Source of the DNA: Planctomycetota bacterium
Lineage (GTDB): Bacteria; Planctomycetota; Planctomycetia; Pirellulales; Pirellulaceae
Direction: 5' to 3'
Assembly: GCA_029259935.1 (NCBI GenBank)
Contig: JAJDEH010000154.1
Span: 1 to 64,000 of the forward strand
DNA: 64,000 nucleotides
Part shown: one piece after another, positions 17,453 to 24,808 of the stretch
Numbering within the stretch: position 1 is the stretch's first letter
Layout: each line of letters opens with the position of its first letter
Translations under genes and position numbers: made by a program
Notes under the pieces: generated by a model
The model's input: only the letters and a program-made list of their open reading frames with translations
The model's database searches: none
What the model was told of the DNA's origin: nothing

Positions 17453-18703
17453 CTACCGTTTCGCTCGTTCTTGAAACAGAAAGACCGTCCCGCCGATTTG
17501 AATGGAATCGCCGCTCTTGAGTCGCGTGCGCGATACCGGTTGGCCATTGACAAAAGTTGGCGATGACTCATCCAGGCTTTCGATCTCGAATCCACCGGGC
17601 CGCTTGTGAACGGCCGCGTGCCGTGGAGCGATGGCGGGATCCTTGAACAAGTAGATTTCACATTGGGGCGAACTGCCGATGTACGTCGGATTTTTATATA
17701 AGACGAATTGCTTGCCCGCGATTAAACCCACGGCCACCCGCAGCCAGCCCGATTTGGTGGCGGTTTCCAGCACGCCCGTTCCGATTCCCGTTACCATGCC
17801 GATCGCACAGATCGCCACGAAACGGCTGCCCACCGCGCTGTTGGTGGCTTCCGCGATGATGTCGAACAACATTCCACCCAGCGTCCCCCCAATAATTCCA
17901 CCAGCCAACCCAATGGCGAAACGCTTCCAGTTCTTCAGACTCACTCCCGGAGCAACCGCCAAACTGCCGCCGACCATCGACCAGGCGATCGTGCGCCAGA
18001 CCACCTGAGTAAAAAACGAGTCCTCGGGACTGCCAATGAGCGGTTCCACGATCAGGTTGAGAACGACGGTGGTGGCAATCGCGCCCACCGTGGCCCCAAC
18101 GACTCCGGCAGCGATTCCGATCGAACCCTTGATGATCACGCCACGCCAATTGCTGCTGACCAGATCCTCGGCAATAGACAGGCTGCCGCTGATCAAAATG
18201 CCGACCCAACCAAAAAGGAAAATAATTCCAATCAACCCGCTAATTCCATCTCGGGACAGTTGCTGGTCCATGGCTATCACGCGCTCGTCATCCGACAACG
18301 ATTCGTCCGCTTCAATCTGGAGGTACGGATTGCTTGAATAAGCCTGCCGCAGTTCCACGATTTGTCTTGCCGCTTCCTCGGACGTAATCTCTCCATTGTT
18401 CGCCTGCTCAATCAGTTGCTGCTCGGTCTGCCAGACATAATCGTAATTCTCTTGCGTACCGAAGAATATGAGAAACACCAGTTCCGCCACCAGCCACGCC
18501 AGCAGCCCGCCCACCAAGCCGAACAGGCCCATGTAGACCATGGTGTTGTACAGCAGTTGGCTCCAGTTAAAGCCGCCGATGGCCGTGCCCGACTGTTGTT
18601 CGTAATGGCTTTGCGCCCGATCGGTGGCTCCTTGCTGGCGCAACCGTTCATCAACCCGCGGGCTGTGGATCTCCTCGGAAGTGATGCGGATTTTGTTGCT
18701 CAT
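17453..18703 (-). CDS. Membrane protein with C-terminal FHA domain
   Basis: The 416-residue protein has an N-terminal cytosolic stretch, one or two helices at about residues 52-82, a charged segment, several further helices rich in Gly and Ala (about 150-310), and a C-terminal FHA domain at about 331-416. The FHA core is visible as YIGSSPQCEIYLF, then PRHAAVHKRPGGFEIE and SSPTFVNGQPV. FHA domains bind phosphothreonine peptides, commonly made by Hanks-type kinases, which planctomycetes have in number. It lies between the trypsin-like gene (49 bases) and the RING-like gene (15 bases). I infer a membrane scaffold that senses phosphorylation and connects it to the conjugation machinery. Confidence 0.88.
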   Translation of the reverse strand: MSNKIRITSEEIHSPRVDERLRQQGATDRAQSHYEQQSGTAIGGFNWSQLLYNTMVYMGLFGLVGGLLAWLVAELVFLIFFGTQENYDYVWQTEQQLIEQANNGEITSEEAARQIVELRQAYSSNPYLQIEADESLSDDERVIAMDQQLSRDGISGLIGIIFLFGWVGILISGSLSIAEDLVSSNWRGVIIKGSIGIAAGVVGATVGAIATTVVLNLIVEPLIGSPEDSFFTQVVWRTIAWSMVGGSLAVAPGVSLKNWKRFAIGLAGGIIGGTLGGMLFDIIAEATNSAVGSRFVAICAIGMVTGIGTGVLETATKSGWLRVAVGLIAGKQFVLYKNPTYIGSSPQCEIYLFKDPAIAPRHAAVHKRPGGFEIESLDESSPTFVNGQPVSRTRLKSGDSIQIGGTVFLFQERAKR

Positions 18704-18752
18704 GGTGGTCCGTCAAGCGATGCCGCGATTCCCGCGATTTGGCTTCGAAGGT

Positions 18753-19670
18753 TTATCTTTGCACGCGGGCCAACAGGTCGGAGACGTCTTGGAAATAAAC
18801 CCACTTTTCCCGGTCGAAGACCAGATCTGCCCGCACGGCGAAACCCAGCGACTGCGCCAGACTGGGATCAAAGACTTTCGTGTTGACGCCCACGACAAAG
18901 CCGTCTTGGTTCACCAGCGGGCCGCCACTATTCCCCCGGCTGATTGCCGCGCTGGTCTGCAACTCCATTCCGCGCCGCTTGGCCGACACAATGCCATTGG
19001 TGACGGTGAAGTCCAACCCCATGGGATGGCCGACCGCCACCACCGGCTCGCCCACGCGAACGTCGCTAAATCGACCGAGCGGCCCGAGGGTTTGCAGACC
19101 CGGCGCGTCCACTCGCACGAGCGCCAGATCCAACTCGTCGTCTTTCGTACGACCGACGATTTCACCGGGCACGCGATAACCGGCCCGAATCACGACCTGG
19201 CAATCGTCGGCGTCCGCAACGACGTGCAGGTTGGTCAAGATCAAATGGAGGTCGCCGCTGCTGGCGATCACAAAACCCGTTCCCAGCGCGGATTGATCGC
19301 ACTCCAGGCGGACCACGCTACGATTGGCGCGGGCGGCGATCTGTTCGACCCAGTCGCGTTCGGGCTCCTTGGTCAACCAAGCCAAACCCAGGGCGATACA
19401 TCCCGCGCAAGACAAGCCGGCAAGTAGAAAAGCCACGACGCGAAAAAACCCTCGCGCCGACGGCGGACCGTGCCGCCACCAAATCCAAGCATTCAAGAAC
19501 GGGACGAAGGTCATGACGATCCAGACGGCGACAGGCAGTCCCGACCCAGGAGCTTTCGTGCCGTGCGCGGGAGTCGCACTCTGCAGCGCTGGCGCGGCCG
19601 GCATGCTAGGCGGCTTGGGGCTTGCCAAGTCCTGGGGACGAATGACGATCTTGTTGGGTGGGTCATTCAT
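18753..19670 (-). CDS. Membrane-anchored trypsin-like serine protease
   Basis: Of 305 residues, the first 45 form a Pro/Ala-rich cytosolic-type tail. Two membrane helices follow (about 46-66 and 75-99), then a chymotrypsin-fold protease from about residue 108. The catalytic triad is visible: H149 (LTNLHVVAD), D181 (DELDLALV) and S248 (SRGNSGGPLV). No PDZ domain follows, unlike DegP/HtrA. The start at 19670 overlaps the end of the JAMM gene by eight bases, which supports it over the frame's upstream codons. With two helices, the protease probably faces the cytosolic side like the FHA domain, but this needs a topology test. It may degrade or process modified substrates. Confidence 0.88.
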   Translation of the reverse strand: MNDPPNKIVIRPQDLASPKPPSMPAAPALQSATPAHGTKAPGSGLPVAVWIVMTFVPFLNAWIWWRHGPPSARGFFRVVAFLLAGLSCAGCIALGLAWLTKEPERDWVEQIAARANRSVVRLECDQSALGTGFVIASSGDLHLILTNLHVVADADDCQVVIRAGYRVPGEIVGRTKDDELDLALVRVDAPGLQTLGPLGRFSDVRVGEPVVAVGHPMGLDFTVTNGIVSAKRRGMELQTSAAISRGNSGGPLVNQDGFVVGVNTKVFDPSLAQSLGFAVRADLVFDREKWVYFQDVSDLLARVQR

Positions 19671-20853
19671 CGGGTGACGAACTCGCTTCCCCTGGGTCGT
19701 CGTTCTCGTCGACCTCACTCTCGGATTTCTTTTCCTCCTTGGATTCACCGTCATTCGACTTTGGCTTATCGGGAGTTTTCGATTCGACCGGTTCGGTACC
19801 CTTGCCGGGAAACTCGCCGGTTGCCTTCGGCCGCGCCGATTCGTTTGCGGACGGCTGGACCTCCGCTTTACCGGACGGCTCTGGATCGGAGGTTTCTTTT
19901 TCCTGGTCGGGCGCGATCCTAGGCGGGTTCACGAGTACCCTGTTGGGCGCGCGGTGCTGCCTTTCGCCGCCCCATCCGGGAACTCGCGCGCCAAAATGTT
20001 CGATCAGCAGCGGAGCCATGAGCAACGTGACGGCCAAGCTGTAGAAAATTAGCAACGCGACAAAAACTGAAAGGAAGGATAGCCGTCGTTCAAGACGAGC
20101 GACTCGCGCGGCGGTTTCCTCGTCGTGGCCCATCGACGGTTCTATTTGCGGCGTTCCTGATTCGACGGTTCGCGCCGTGACCGAGAGTGCATCCGTCGAC
20201 ACGGGTCGCATTTCGCTAGGCGGCGTTGCCTCAATGGGCGGATCTTCCGGCACGTCGGGCTCGATCAGCAACCCATCACGGGTCGCCTTTCCCGATCGCC
20301 AAACAAACAGGCCTTCGTCTCCGCCCAGTGGATCGTAGACGAACGCCAATTGTTCGTCGGCGCTGAAGTAATTCTCGTGGATGAACAAATCCATGGCGGA
20401 CAAGAAGATGCCAAATCCCGGGTGCGTATGATACCAGCCCAAAATCCTTAGTTCAGGATACTTCTGGTCCAGTTCGCCATGAATGTGATTCCAAGTTTCG
20501 CCCGTGAACGTGACCTGCGCCGTTTGGCCGTCGGAGTGCTGGCCTTCAATGATCTGTTCGATATAAACAAAGGGGCCGCGTTCATCTCGGTACCCGTTCC
20601 CGATCATGACGCCGCAGATTTCCACGTCGGTGCGGGTTTGCCCGTGACGGTGGATGGCGTTGAGGACGGACTGCCTGACAACCACGCGCACGGAATTTTC
20701 ACGCCGTGCATCATCGGCGGGAAAGGATCGCTCGGGCCACTCGTTGGCGTCGACCAGGTCGATGTCCGGACCCGTACTCGGTTGCTGACCGGCAACAGGA
20801 TCCGATTCGTTCCGTTCAGATTCGGTTTGGTTTGTTTCAGTATCTTGGCTCAT
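19663..20853 (-). CDS. Membrane-anchored JAMM/JAB-domain metalloprotease, probable deconjugase
   Basis: The 396-residue protein has a JAB/MPN domain at about residues 53-200. The JAMM zinc motif is complete: E78 (DVEICG), H142 and H144 in HTHPGFGIF, S152 and D155 (LSAMD). Such enzymes cleave ubiquitin-like proteins from substrates or trim their C-termini. A membrane helix follows at about 258-285, then a disordered acidic, Pro/Ser/Lys-rich tail. The ATG at 20853 overlaps the E1 stop as ATGA. No E3 or Ubl domain is fused to it. I infer that it both processes the Ubl precursor and removes it from targets at the membrane. Confidence 0.93.
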   Translation of the reverse strand: MSQDTETNQTESERNESDPVAGQQPSTGPDIDLVDANEWPERSFPADDARRENSVRVVVRQSVLNAIHRHGQTRTDVEICGVMIGNGYRDERGPFVYIEQIIEGQHSDGQTAQVTFTGETWNHIHGELDQKYPELRILGWYHTHPGFGIFLSAMDLFIHENYFSADEQLAFVYDPLGGDEGLFVWRSGKATRDGLLIEPDVPEDPPIEATPPSEMRPVSTDALSVTARTVESGTPQIEPSMGHDEETAARVARLERRLSFLSVFVALLIFYSLAVTLLMAPLLIEHFGARVPGWGGERQHRAPNRVLVNPPRIAPDQEKETSDPEPSGKAEVQPSANESARPKATGEFPGKGTEPVESKTPDKPKSNDGESKEEKKSESEVDENDDPGEASSSPDE

Positions 20854-22070
20854 GACCACTCCAACTCATCTTCGCCGGCGACCAACGGTCCGAGGACTTC
20901 GGCGGCGTCGCCCGTTAGCTCGATCCCCACTCGACGCTCGGAGGTCTGCGCGATGATGATATCAAATGGCGGCACGCCGATGTCGCGCAATGTTCGGTCA
21001 AGGAAGGTCTCCGTTCCTCGAATCTTGAAAAACGTTTCCACGTCGCGACGAACTTGCCTGCACCGCGGACACCATGCCTTGTCGGCCGGTACTTTCCCCA
21101 GCGACGCGAACATCATTTCTTCATTGCCACATTGGCGGCAAACAAGTTTTTCAAGCACATCGCGGCCTAGTTCCAATTCCACCTCCGGACCTAGCATGGC
21201 TCGAGCCTGTTCCAGCACTCTTCTAATGCGCGTGTCGGCCTGTACGCCGTCCAACGTGATGATCTCTTCCAATGTATCGTGGCTGTAGCACTCTTCCTTT
21301 CGCTGATACTCAACGCCATAAGAATCACCGCCAAGCCCTTCAAAGAACCAACCGCGACCCGCCATCGTCGACATCCCGTGTACCAGTTTGACCGCCTCTT
21401 GGCATTGGACGCCGGCAATGATGCTGCTGATGGTGGGCGTGGTAGGGGTTTTGCCCGCTTCCATTTCTTCCCGGGATAACAAGTTGCACGATCTACGTCG
21501 TTCCAGCAATTTCCAATCGACCTCCGACATGGTGCATTCGTAACACGGGCCATCCGGGACGAACACACGAGCGCAGCCTTGAATCTGTTCGATGGCGCCA
21601 TCGATCCATGGACGATCAACTCGCCAACAATTGCGATTGATCGCCAAGCGGGCCTCGCGATTGTCCAAGCCGGCAATCACGACATCGGCCCAACGAAATA
21701 CCCCCAGTCCCAAGTCGTAGACGATGTTGCCCTTAAAATCTTGCACGCGCATTTCGGGGTAGATTTCGCGTGCCGCCCGCGCCGCGACTTCCGCTTTATA
21801 GCGCCCATTGTCGGCCGCCCGATAAAGGACGGATCGGGATAGATTGGAATTCTCAATTCGATCCAGGTCGGCGACGAGCAAATGGCCCACGCCCAGCAAG
21901 GCAAGATTCTTGACAATCTCATTCCCCAGCGCGCCCGCGCCGACGACGAGCACCTTGGTTTGCGAGAGCTTTTCTTGATCCCACCAACCAATCAAACGAA
22001 AGCGATGAAACCGGTCTTGTTGATCGGCATGAACTTCGTCCGACGAAACTCGTAGCGGCTGGTCATTCAT
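20850..22070 (-). CDS. E1-like (ThiF-fold) ubiquitin-activating enzyme
   Basis: The 406-residue protein has a ThiF-type adenylation domain: VVGAGALGNEIV (residues 42-53), ADLDRIENSNLSRSVLYR, and GLDNREARLAINR. A Cys pair in GPCYECT (C176, C179) is followed 16 residues later by C195 in RRRSCNLL. This matches the UBA3-type arrangement of zinc pair and catalytic Cys. Next come TPTTPTISSIIAGVQCQEAVK, and a zinc ribbon (C311, C314, C334, C337). The tail (about 344-400, RGTETFLDRTLRDIGVPP) could be a ubiquitin-fold domain that presents the E2. It activates the Ubl C-terminus with ATP. The ATG at 22070 overlaps the Ubl stop as ATGA. Confidence 0.93.
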   Translation of the reverse strand: MNDQPLRVSSDEVHADQQDRFHRFRLIGWWDQEKLSQTKVLVVGAGALGNEIVKNLALLGVGHLLVADLDRIENSNLSRSVLYRAADNGRYKAEVAARAAREIYPEMRVQDFKGNIVYDLGLGVFRWADVVIAGLDNREARLAINRNCWRVDRPWIDGAIEQIQGCARVFVPDGPCYECTMSEVDWKLLERRRSCNLLSREEMEAGKTPTTPTISSIIAGVQCQEAVKLVHGMSTMAGRGWFFEGLGGDSYGVEYQRKEECYSHDTLEEIITLDGVQADTRIRRVLEQARAMLGPEVELELGRDVLEKLVCRQCGNEEMMFASLGKVPADKAWCPRCRQVRRDVETFFKIRGTETFLDRTLRDIGVPPFDIIIAQTSERRVGIELTGDAAEVLGPLVAGEDELEWS

Positions 22071-22366
22071 TTGGGACCACGCGTCGTCGGTTTCGTCGCG
22101 CCGGCGGTGATCTCCGGCTGCAGTCGCAACACGTCGCCTTCTTGGCAGGCAACGTCCGTCAGACATTGCTCGTCCAGAAGTTGCCGACCCGAACGTTTGT
22201 GATGAAACTTGTAGCTCAGCGGCTGCCCATCGGGCCCTGTTTGGGGCAAGTTCATTTTCTCCAACAGCACGGCCAGAATTCGGTTCACCGCGGCATCGTC
22301 GGGCAATTCCACATCTTGGCGTTTGTTGCCCGTGGCATCCCAGACCTGAACTGTAATCATGGCCAT
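22067..22366 (-). CDS. Ubiquitin-like modifier (YukD-like beta-grasp protein)
   Basis: The 99-residue protein fits a beta-grasp fold: strand ITVQVWDA, turn, strand QDVELPDD, a helix (NRILAVLLEKM), then LSYKFHHK, RQLLDEQCLTD and DVLRLQP. This is close to YukD-type ubiquitin-like proteins. A GGAGA ribosome site lies nine bases ahead of the ATG at 22366. The product does not end in Gly-Gly: the tail after the fold reads EITAGATKPTTRGPK. It heads the operon and overlaps the E1 gene, so it is the modifier most likely used by this system. Trimming by the JAMM or trypsin-like protein would be needed to expose G89 or another residue, unless conjugation uses a different terminus. No type VII secretion genes are nearby. 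Confidence 0.86.
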   Translation of the reverse strand: MAMITVQVWDATGNKRQDVELPDDAAVNRILAVLLEKMNLPQTGPDGQPLSYKFHHKRSGRQLLDEQCLTDVACQEGDVLRLQPEITAGATKPTTRGPK

Positions 22367-22636
22367 CCGCGCATTTCTCCTAGCCTGCTGAGTGTCGTCT
22401 TCCCCCCCGTCAATTTAACGTGATGGAGATTCGCTGGCAAACGTCCGGCCAAGGGTCGCGGCCGCCGCCAGCCACCTTCTTACAACCGGAATAGGCCTAA
22501 AAAACAGAAGTACCCGATTACTTCTATTCGAGATTCACGGATTGATCCGATCTGACGTGTGGATGGGGTAGCAGCGTCCGTTACGATCTTGACGAAGTTG
22601 TAAGCACTCTTCGGGTCTGGATTGGGGTTCTCTATC

Positions 22637-23746
22637 GTGTCTAAACACAACCATCGTTGGAATTTGGCATTCGTACTGGGTCTTTCCTTTTTGGCCGTCA
22701 ACGCTGCTGTCGCGCAGGTGGTCGACTTTTCCGATCATTCCGCTAGTAGCGGCGAAGGCTCGGTGCAGTTCGCCAACTACGCGAATAGGCTGTCGGAATT
22801 CGAGGCCCGTTTGCAAGCAATGGAAAACTACCAGCCGCGCATTGCCTCGCTGGAAAGCGAAGTCCAGCGACTGCCCGCCCTCACTTACCAATCGCGGAGT
22901 TTCTTCTACGCCGGCTATGATCACGTCCTCGCCAAACCGTACTTCTCCAGAAACGTTGCCTTCTATGAAATGGCGACCCTCACATCCAATTTCACAAGTT
23001 TTGATTGGAGTACCCAATACACTCCGCGTTTTTATGTCGGATACGAAGCAGATAGTGGAACAGGAGTAAGGGTCGCTTACTGGCAGTTTGACGGGCAAGC
23101 CAAGTTCTTACGCACTCAGCAGCCCGGCGAACGACTGTTCATTGAAGTCAACGCCGCTGACGCCACGGTTAACAACGAAGTAGCAACGGCGGGTGCAACG
23201 GGTTCCTTGGTCGGAGGTCATTCCATCCAAGTGGACGTCTTGGATCTGGAACTCACGCGAAACGCCGAATTTGCGTGGGGGTGGCTTCGAGGCCAGGGCG
23301 GCGTCCGCTACGCGCGCTTGGAGCAATCCGCCTTGTGGCTGGAGACGGGTAGCCCCGACTTCGTGGCCTTGAATTACGACTTCGAGGGCATTGGGCCGAC
23401 CGTCATGGTCGAAGCGGGCGTGCCGCTGTTCGGGTCCAATCTGTCCGCGTTCGCAAACATGCGTGGCTCTCTGCTTTTTGGCAATCGATCGATTACGACG
23501 CGTGACCTAGTGGGCGGCGATACGATTCCTTCCTACGATTCGCTGCAGTCGGCGATCGAGGGCCAAGTGGGGTTGGATTGGGCGACCACTGTGTTTGGCC
23601 ACCCGCTGACGGTAAGGGCTGCCATGGAAGCTCAGACATGGTTCCGCGGCGGTGCGGCTTCGGGCGGCGATGACGAAGGCATTCCCGTCGATCAGATCGA
23701 CATGGGGTTCTTCGGGGCGGCATTTACGACGATATTGGAACTGTAA
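22637..23746 (+). CDS. Lpg1974-type pore-forming outer-membrane protein
   Basis: This protein of about 369 residues has a cleavable signal peptide (LAFVLGLSFLAVNAAVAQ), a coiled-coil-like stretch (NRLSEFEARLQAMENYQPR), then a region of alternating beta strands typical of an outer-membrane barrel: FFYAGYDHVLAKPYF, YTPRFYVGYEADSGTGVRV, and MGFFGAAFTTILEL at the C-terminus. Members of the Lpg1974 family are described as pore-forming major outer-membrane proteins and are numerous in planctomycetes. The GTG at 22637 is chosen because it leads straight into the signal; a TTG at 22622 is possible. It is divergent from the ubiquitin-like operon, so the 270 bases between must hold promoters for both. 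Confidence 0.82.
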   Translation: MSKHNHRWNLAFVLGLSFLAVNAAVAQVVDFSDHSASSGEGSVQFANYANRLSEFEARLQAMENYQPRIASLESEVQRLPALTYQSRSFFYAGYDHVLAKPYFSRNVAFYEMATLTSNFTSFDWSTQYTPRFYVGYEADSGTGVRVAYWQFDGQAKFLRTQQPGERLFIEVNAADATVNNEVATAGATGSLVGGHSIQVDVLDLELTRNAEFAWGWLRGQGGVRYARLEQSALWLETGSPDFVALNYDFEGIGPTVMVEAGVPLFGSNLSAFANMRGSLLFGNRSITTRDLVGGDTIPSYDSLQSAIEGQVGLDWATTVFGHPLTVRAAMEAQTWFRGGAASGGDDEGIPVDQIDMGFFGAAFTTILEL

Positions 23747-23901
23747 GGTCCAACCTCGTGTCCCTGTCCAGTCTATTACTGCGGACTCGTCGCAACGACA
23801 AGCCGAGAAGGTGCTTCAGGTTTGTTTGAGATCGCCATACTGAAAGAAATAGGGGACAATAAATAGGACGACCTTCATTCATCGTTCCGGTAGCCCGCTT
23901 G

Positions 23902-24333
23902 ATGCCCTTCAACGAGTCGAATAATTCGAATCCCTATCGCCCGCCTGTTGACGGCGAAAAACCTGCCGCAACGACTTGGGTCGCTTCACTGCGAAGAACT
24001 TGGCCGGTCATGCTTCTCGTCGGTATGTTGTCGGCTGGGGTTGCCGCCATCCATGCACTAGAATTCATCAACGAGCTGACTGTCGAAGAGTACTTGTTGG
24101 AACACAATAAGACGACACGTCTACCCTTGTCGATCGGCCTGGCGGAGGTTGTGTTGATGATCAAGGCCGTTATCTTGGCGACGCTTACGTGGTTAGTCTA
24201 TCGTGCGTCAATACGCATTCGACGAATTAGGGAACCGTGCGAATTCCAAGACGCGATCGCCGGTCTATCGCCCATTTGGATCGTGGCAGCAGGATACGTG
24301 GTACTTGTCATGGTCGAGAAGGCGACTCTTTGA
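23902..24333 (+). CDS. Hypothetical membrane protein
   Basis: This protein of about 143 residues has a polar N-terminus (NSNPYRPPVDGE, a motif common in planctomycete membrane proteins) and three hydrophobic helices: about 37-56, 84-104 and 122-140. It has no catalytic motif that I recognise. A similar N-terminal 'NPY-P' leader is found in small integral proteins of this phylum. It may act with the next gene, also a small membrane protein 50 bases downstream. Confidence 0.6.
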   Translation: MPFNESNNSNPYRPPVDGEKPAATTWVASLRRTWPVMLLVGMLSAGVAAIHALEFINELTVEEYLLEHNKTTRLPLSIGLAEVVLMIKAVILATLTWLVYRASIRIRRIREPCEFQDAIAGLSPIWIVAAGYVVLVMVEKATL

Positions 24334-24382
24334 CAGATCCCAGTACGTACGGCGGACGCGCGGCATTCAAGAAGGATATCCC

Positions 24383-24763
24383 ATGGCTTATCCCTTTCGC
24401 TCAAGGAATTCGCAACTCCTCAACGTTTTTGCCTTGTCACTCCTGTCATTACTTGCCGTAATTTGTTCCGCAAGCTCTCTGCGATCGGCTTACCTGTCTT
24501 TGGCGCCCAATTGGTTTGAAGTATTGATCTATGAACTGAGAGAATTGATCGGAATGGCGCAAGCCTTAACACTGGGCTTTCTAGCACTGTTCTTGCTGCT
24601 GTCAGCACTTCGAATGAAAGCAGTCGATCGTGCGATTTCTGAATGCCATGATCCGTTTAAGTATCTGCATCAAGTGTGGTGGCTGGTTGCTTTGTTTATA
24701 GCTCTATGCATCGCGCAGCGCGCGGTCATTTACCACGAGTCTCGATACATATATCTCTTTTAG
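24383..24763 (+). CDS. Hypothetical membrane protein
   Basis: The ATG at 24383 follows a strong GAAGGA ribosome site, so I prefer it to the upstream extension of the frame to 24203, which overlaps the previous gene. The 126-residue protein has three helices at about residues 13-35, 54-75 and 98-117, with a charged loop (RMKAVDRAISECHDPFK) between helices 2 and 3. No family is recognised. Its layout parallels the preceding protein, so the two may be related by duplication or form a complex. Confidence 0.6.
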   Translation: MAYPFRSRNSQLLNVFALSLLSLLAVICSASSLRSAYLSLAPNWFEVLIYELRELIGMAQALTLGFLALFLLLSALRMKAVDRAISECHDPFKYLHQVWWLVALFIALCIAQRAVIYHESRYIYLF

Positions 24764-24808
24764 TGCGAACGTTGGCTCCAACGTGGGAGCGGGCGCCGGC
24801 CGCTGGAT

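Noticed and set aside
22067..22366. YukD-like protein as a sign of a type VII secretion system
   Set aside because: No WXG100 protein, EccC/EssC ATPase or other secretion genes are present; E1, E2 and JAMM genes explain it better.
15909..22366. The operon as a Bil or CBASS-type antiphage system
   Set aside because: There is no CD-NTase or effector, and the set has trypsin and FHA membrane proteins not typical of those systems. A defence role is not excluded, only not supported.
15909..22366. The operon as a Pup/UBact-proteasome pathway
   Set aside because: No Pup ligase, proteasome subunit or ARC/Mpa ATPase is present, and the modifier is a beta-grasp fold.
22370..22440. TTGACG as a -35 box for the Ubl operon
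   Set aside because: No -10-like hexamer lies at a suitable distance, and planctomycete promoters are poorly defined.
24203..24382. A longer start for the second small membrane protein
   Set aside because: The upstream part overlaps the preceding gene in another frame and has no signal; the ATG at 24383 has a strong ribosome site.
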